Source of the DNA: Candidatus Bathyarchaeota archaeon
GTDB taxonomy: Archaea > Thermoproteota > Bathyarchaeia > TCS64
Direction: 5' to 3'
NCBI GenBank assembly: GCA_030601645.1
Contig: JAUWBQ010000093.1
Span: 1 to 7,051 of the forward strand
DNA: 7,051 nucleotides
Each line of letters opens with the position of its first letter. Position 1 is the first letter of the stretch. The notes beneath the pieces were generated by a model. It did not search any database. It saw only the letters and a list, made by a program, of their open reading frames with translations, and was not told the origin of the DNA. Made by a program: the position numbers and the translations under genes. Positions 5,064 to 7,051 of the stretch are shown one piece after another.

Positions 5064-5939
5064 TTATCTCTTAATGATACGCTGGAAGTAGTCCACTATC
5101 TTTCCGTGGATGGGGATGCCAGTGGCATCGATCAGGGCGGTGTACCCCGGGAAGCAGTTGGCCTCAAGGATGCAGGGTTCCCCGTCGGGGGTGGGGAGGA
5201 CATCTAGGCCCGTGATCTTCAGACCCACGGCCTCGGCCACCTTGATGGATAGCTCGTCGTAGACGGGGTCGTCGAAGGCCTCCGCGAGGCCCCCTGCGCT
5301 CACGTTGTACCTGAAGTCATCGGGGTTGGACCTCTTCTCCCTGCCCACCACCTCGCCGTCCACCACCATACACCTGATGTCGTAGCCCAGGTTGGGGATG
5401 AACTCCTGGAGGTAGAAGACCCCCTGCCCGTGGGCTCGGTTGTACCATGAGAGGAACTGGAGGAGGTCCGCCCGGCTCCGGATGCGGTCTAGCCGGATCA
5501 CCCCGACGCCTCGACCCTTGCACAGGGGTTTGAGGACGACGGTCTTCCCAGAGTCTAGGAGGTCAGACGCGAACCCGTGGGCCTTGTCTATGTTCTCGGT
5601 CACCAGAGTCCTTGGATGAGGAATGCCCAGCCTGCTCAATTGGATGGTGAGGTGCTCCTTGGAGTACTGGAGCATGCTGTCCACCGGATTGATCACGGTG
5701 CCCACTTGGCGCTCGAGCTCCTTCAGGAGGAGGTACCTGTGGACGAGCTCGAAGGTGGACCCCCTGTTGAGCATGTTGCTGGGGACGTAGACGAGGTCGG
5801 CGTCGAACTCTGGGATGTCGGGAACCGATATGTCCCAGGGGGCCCTGAACCGGGTCTTCACTCCCCGAGCCTTCAGCTCTCCCAGGACCAGCTGGGTCTC
5901 CGTCACGGTGGGGTTGTCGGTGAATATGAGGACGGTCAA
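5064..5939 (-). CDS. RimK/MptN-like ATP-grasp ligase
   Basis: This 291-aa protein has the full RimK-type ATP-grasp layout: an N-terminal Rossmann-like part (1-85), then SKEHLTIQLSRLGIPHPRTL (93-112), the ATP-binding lysine in VVLKPLCKGRGVGV (134-147) and the hinge LQEFIP (177-182). After these come GYDIRCMVVDGEVVG (185-199), RYNVSAGG (210-217), and the metal ligands Asp246, Glu259 and Asn261 in GLDVL and ILEANCFPG. Such enzymes form amide bonds by way of an acyl-phosphate, often adding glutamate. In archaea the family includes MptN (tetrahydromethanopterin), CofF (F420) and LysX/ArgX (lysine/arginine carrier). Nothing here fixes the substrate; MptN-like is the best guess, and no LysW is nearby. 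The start is TTG at 5939, backed by GAGGGA (5945-5950) 5 nt upstream and a TATA-like box. It is upstream of ndk on the same strand. Confidence 0.88.
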   Translation of the reverse strand: MTVLIFTDNPTVTETQLVLGELKARGVKTRFRAPWDISVPDIPEFDADLVYVPSNMLNRGSTFELVHRYLLLKELERQVGTVINPVDSMLQYSKEHLTIQLSRLGIPHPRTLVTENIDKAHGFASDLLDSGKTVVLKPLCKGRGVGVIRLDRIRSRADLLQFLSWYNRAHGQGVFYLQEFIPNLGYDIRCMVVDGEVVGREKRSNPDDFRYNVSAGGLAEAFDDPVYDELSIKVAEAVGLKITGLDVLPTPDGEPCILEANCFPGYTALIDATGIPIHGKIVDYFQRIIKR

Positions 5940-5972
5940 GAGAATCCCTCAAGGCAGAGACTGACTAGCTTG

Positions 5973-5980
5973 CTTTAAAG
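5973..5980 (-). promoter_or_regulatory. TATA-like box for the ATP-grasp gene
   Basis: CTTTAAAG (core of the palindrome GCTTTAAAGC) is preceded on the minus strand by TGAAAACG, a plausible BRE. It predicts transcription from about 5948-5951, so the SD at 5945-5950 would lie at the very 5' end of the mRNA and the TTG at 5939 about 10 nt in. Confidence 0.5.
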
Positions 5981-6003
5981 CGTTTTCAGCCCCTCGAAGA
6001 GGA

Positions 6004-6010
6004 TTATATA
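6004..6010 (+). promoter_or_regulatory. TATA box for the M28 peptidase gene
   Basis: TTATATA is the best TATA match in the window, with purine-rich CGAAGAGG (5995-6002) as a possible BRE. Transcription is expected from about 6031-6035, leaving a leader of only 7-11 nt before the ATG at 6042. The purine-rich GAGGAGGGAG at 6015-6024 would then be upstream of the mRNA and would not act as an SD. Confidence 0.6.
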
Positions 6011-6041
6011 CCCTGAGGAGGGAGTAATAAGCGGAAATATT

Positions 6042-7051
6042 ATGGTCAACCCATACGAAGAGCTGGACAGGAGGATCCTCGGCCAGGTCTACGGGAGCAC
6101 CGAGACCATGGACAACCTAGTGGTCCTCTGCGACGAGTATAACAGCAGGTGGCCCGGCTCAGGGGACGATAAGGCGTCCTGCGAGTACATGGTAGGGAAG
6201 CTGGAGGAGTACGGCCTAGAGAATCCCCACATGGAAGAGTTCACCCACCCAGGCTGGATCAGGGGCTCCTCGACACTCAGAGTGACGGAGCCCAAGGAGA
6301 GGGAGATCCCCTGCATCGCCCTCCCCATGAGCTGCGAGGGGGAGGCGGAGGCCGAGCTGATCTTCCTGGGGGACGGCCCTGTGGAGATCTATGAGGAGCA
6401 GAAAGAGGAGATCGAAGGAAAAGTCGTCATGGTGACGAGCAAAACCCCGCTGGGTATGACTCGCGCCCTCCACAGGAGCGAAAAGTACCAGAGGAGCGTG
6501 CTAGCGGGCGCTGCGGGATGGATCTTCATGAACCACTACCCCGCCTACGGCCCCCCCACGGGAGGCATCAGCCCGATCATCCCCGCCGTGGGCGTCAGCT
6601 ACGAGGAGGGGAACTACCTTGCAAGGCTCCTGAGGCGTCAAGGAAAGGTCAAAGTCAAGCTGGAGACACGGTGCAAGAACCTGAACGTGAACACCTGGAA
6701 CGTGGTGGCCGACCTCCCAGGCGCGGGAGACGACGACGAGATGTTGGTCTACGGCGCCCATTACGAGGGACACGACATCGCCGTCGGCGCCCTAGACGAT
6801 GCCACGGGGGCCGTCTGCGTCATGGAAGTCGCCAGGGTCCTCTCCCAGGAGAGGGAGCACCTGAAGCGGCCTATGAGGTTCCTCCTCTTCGGCTCCGAGG
6901 AGATCGGCCTCTTCGGCAGCCGGGCCTACGTGGAACAGCATCCGGAGGAGATGGATCGGATAAGATTTATGCTCAACTTCGACGCCGCGGGCAGAGCCGG
7001 ACGCCAGGGCTTCATCCTCCACGGCTGGCCCGGGCTCGAAGCCTTCTTCGA
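6042..7051 (+). CDS. M28-family zinc metallopeptidase, 3' truncated by the window
   Basis: 336 codons are open from ATG 6042 to the window edge. The C-terminal half of the M28 (aminopeptidase Y/glutamate carboxypeptidase-like) catalytic domain starts near residue 215 (NVNTWNVVADLPG). Co-catalytic zinc motifs are visible: GAHYEGH with His240, GALDDATG with bridging Asp252, GSEEIGLFGSRAY with general base Glu286 and ligand Glu287, and NFDAAG with Asp314. The last His ligand is beyond the window. The HxD motif next to the first ligand reads HYE, so the Asp that supports the metal-bound His is Glu242. Residues about 105-200 (EGKVVMVTSK, AGAAGWIFMNHYPAYG) look like a protease-associated domain inserted before the catalytic core. 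No signal peptide is present (MVNPYEELDRR), so it is probably cytoplasmic, unlike many M28 enzymes. The leader is very short and the SD weak. It is divergent from the ATP-grasp gene. Confidence 0.9.
   Translation, partial: MVNPYEELDRRILGQVYGSTETMDNLVVLCDEYNSRWPGSGDDKASCEYMVGKLEEYGLENPHMEEFTHPGWIRGSSTLRVTEPKEREIPCIALPMSCEGEAEAELIFLGDGPVEIYEEQKEEIEGKVVMVTSKTPLGMTRALHRSEKYQRSVLAGAAGWIFMNHYPAYGPPTGGISPIIPAVGVSYEEGNYLARLLRRQGKVKVKLETRCKNLNVNTWNVVADLPGAGDDDEMLVYGAHYEGHDIAVGALDDATGAVCVMEVARVLSQEREHLKRPMRFLLFGSEEIGLFGSRAYVEQHPEEMDRIRFMLNFDAAGRAGRQGFILHGWPGLEAFF

Noticed and set aside
4431..5207. Long plus-strand open frame of 258 codons
   Set aside because: It is exactly antisense to ndk and the end of the ATP-grasp gene, both with full family motifs; an artefact of GC-rich codon use on the other strand.

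Overview
This window looks like a GC-rich archaeal chromosome segment. The intergenic gaps carry TATA-like boxes, four of them built on TTTAAA and one on TTATATA, at archaeal promoter distances from the starts. Start codons are a mix of ATG, GTG and TTG, and several are decided by a purine-rich Shine-Dalgarno (SD) sequence about 5 nt upstream. The protein families fit this: an archaeal-style quinolinate pathway, a RimK-type ATP-grasp ligase of the kind archaea use on pterin or F420 cofactors, and a signal-less M28 peptidase. The lineage cannot be fixed from the sequence; an uncultivated Thermoproteota/Bathyarchaeia-like or Thermoplasmatota-like genome is a guess. No mobile element, CRISPR array, rRNA or tRNA is visible.

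Left part (1-681): the N-terminus of an N-acyl-D-amino-acid deacylase-like amidohydrolase leaves the window on the minus strand. Upstream of it is a minus-strand pair: a 38-codon ORF whose stop overlaps (ATGA) the start of a small membrane-protein frame broken by two in-frame TAA codons. Divergent from these is a plus-strand endonuclease III gene (nth), which ends 6 nt from a convergent left-handed beta-helix gene related to gamma-carbonic anhydrases.

Middle part (1336-4361): minus-strand nadC and nadA are separated by one base and form the lower half of de novo NAD synthesis, from iminoaspartate and dihydroxyacetone phosphate through quinolinate to nicotinate mononucleotide. The enzyme that makes iminoaspartate (NadB or aspartate dehydrogenase) is not in the window. 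nadC shares a short divergent promoter region, with one palindromic TATA-like box, with a plus-strand gene of the uncharacterised Lin0512 family. The position of that box implies that nadC starts internally, at 3848.

Right part (4362-7051): after a 171-bp gap without a convincing gene come minus-strand ndk (nucleoside diphosphate kinase) and, upstream of it, a RimK/MptN-like ATP-grasp ligase with a TTG start. Divergent from that is a 3'-truncated M28-family metallopeptidase with a PA-like insert, in which the usual HxD motif reads HYE.

Most of the region is housekeeping metabolism and repair. The less ordinary points are the decayed small membrane-protein operon, the altered active sites of the gamma-carbonic-anhydrase-like and M28 proteins, the nadC/Lin0512 divergent pair, and the recurring TTTAAA promoter core. 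I see no clear evidence of a new multi-gene system.
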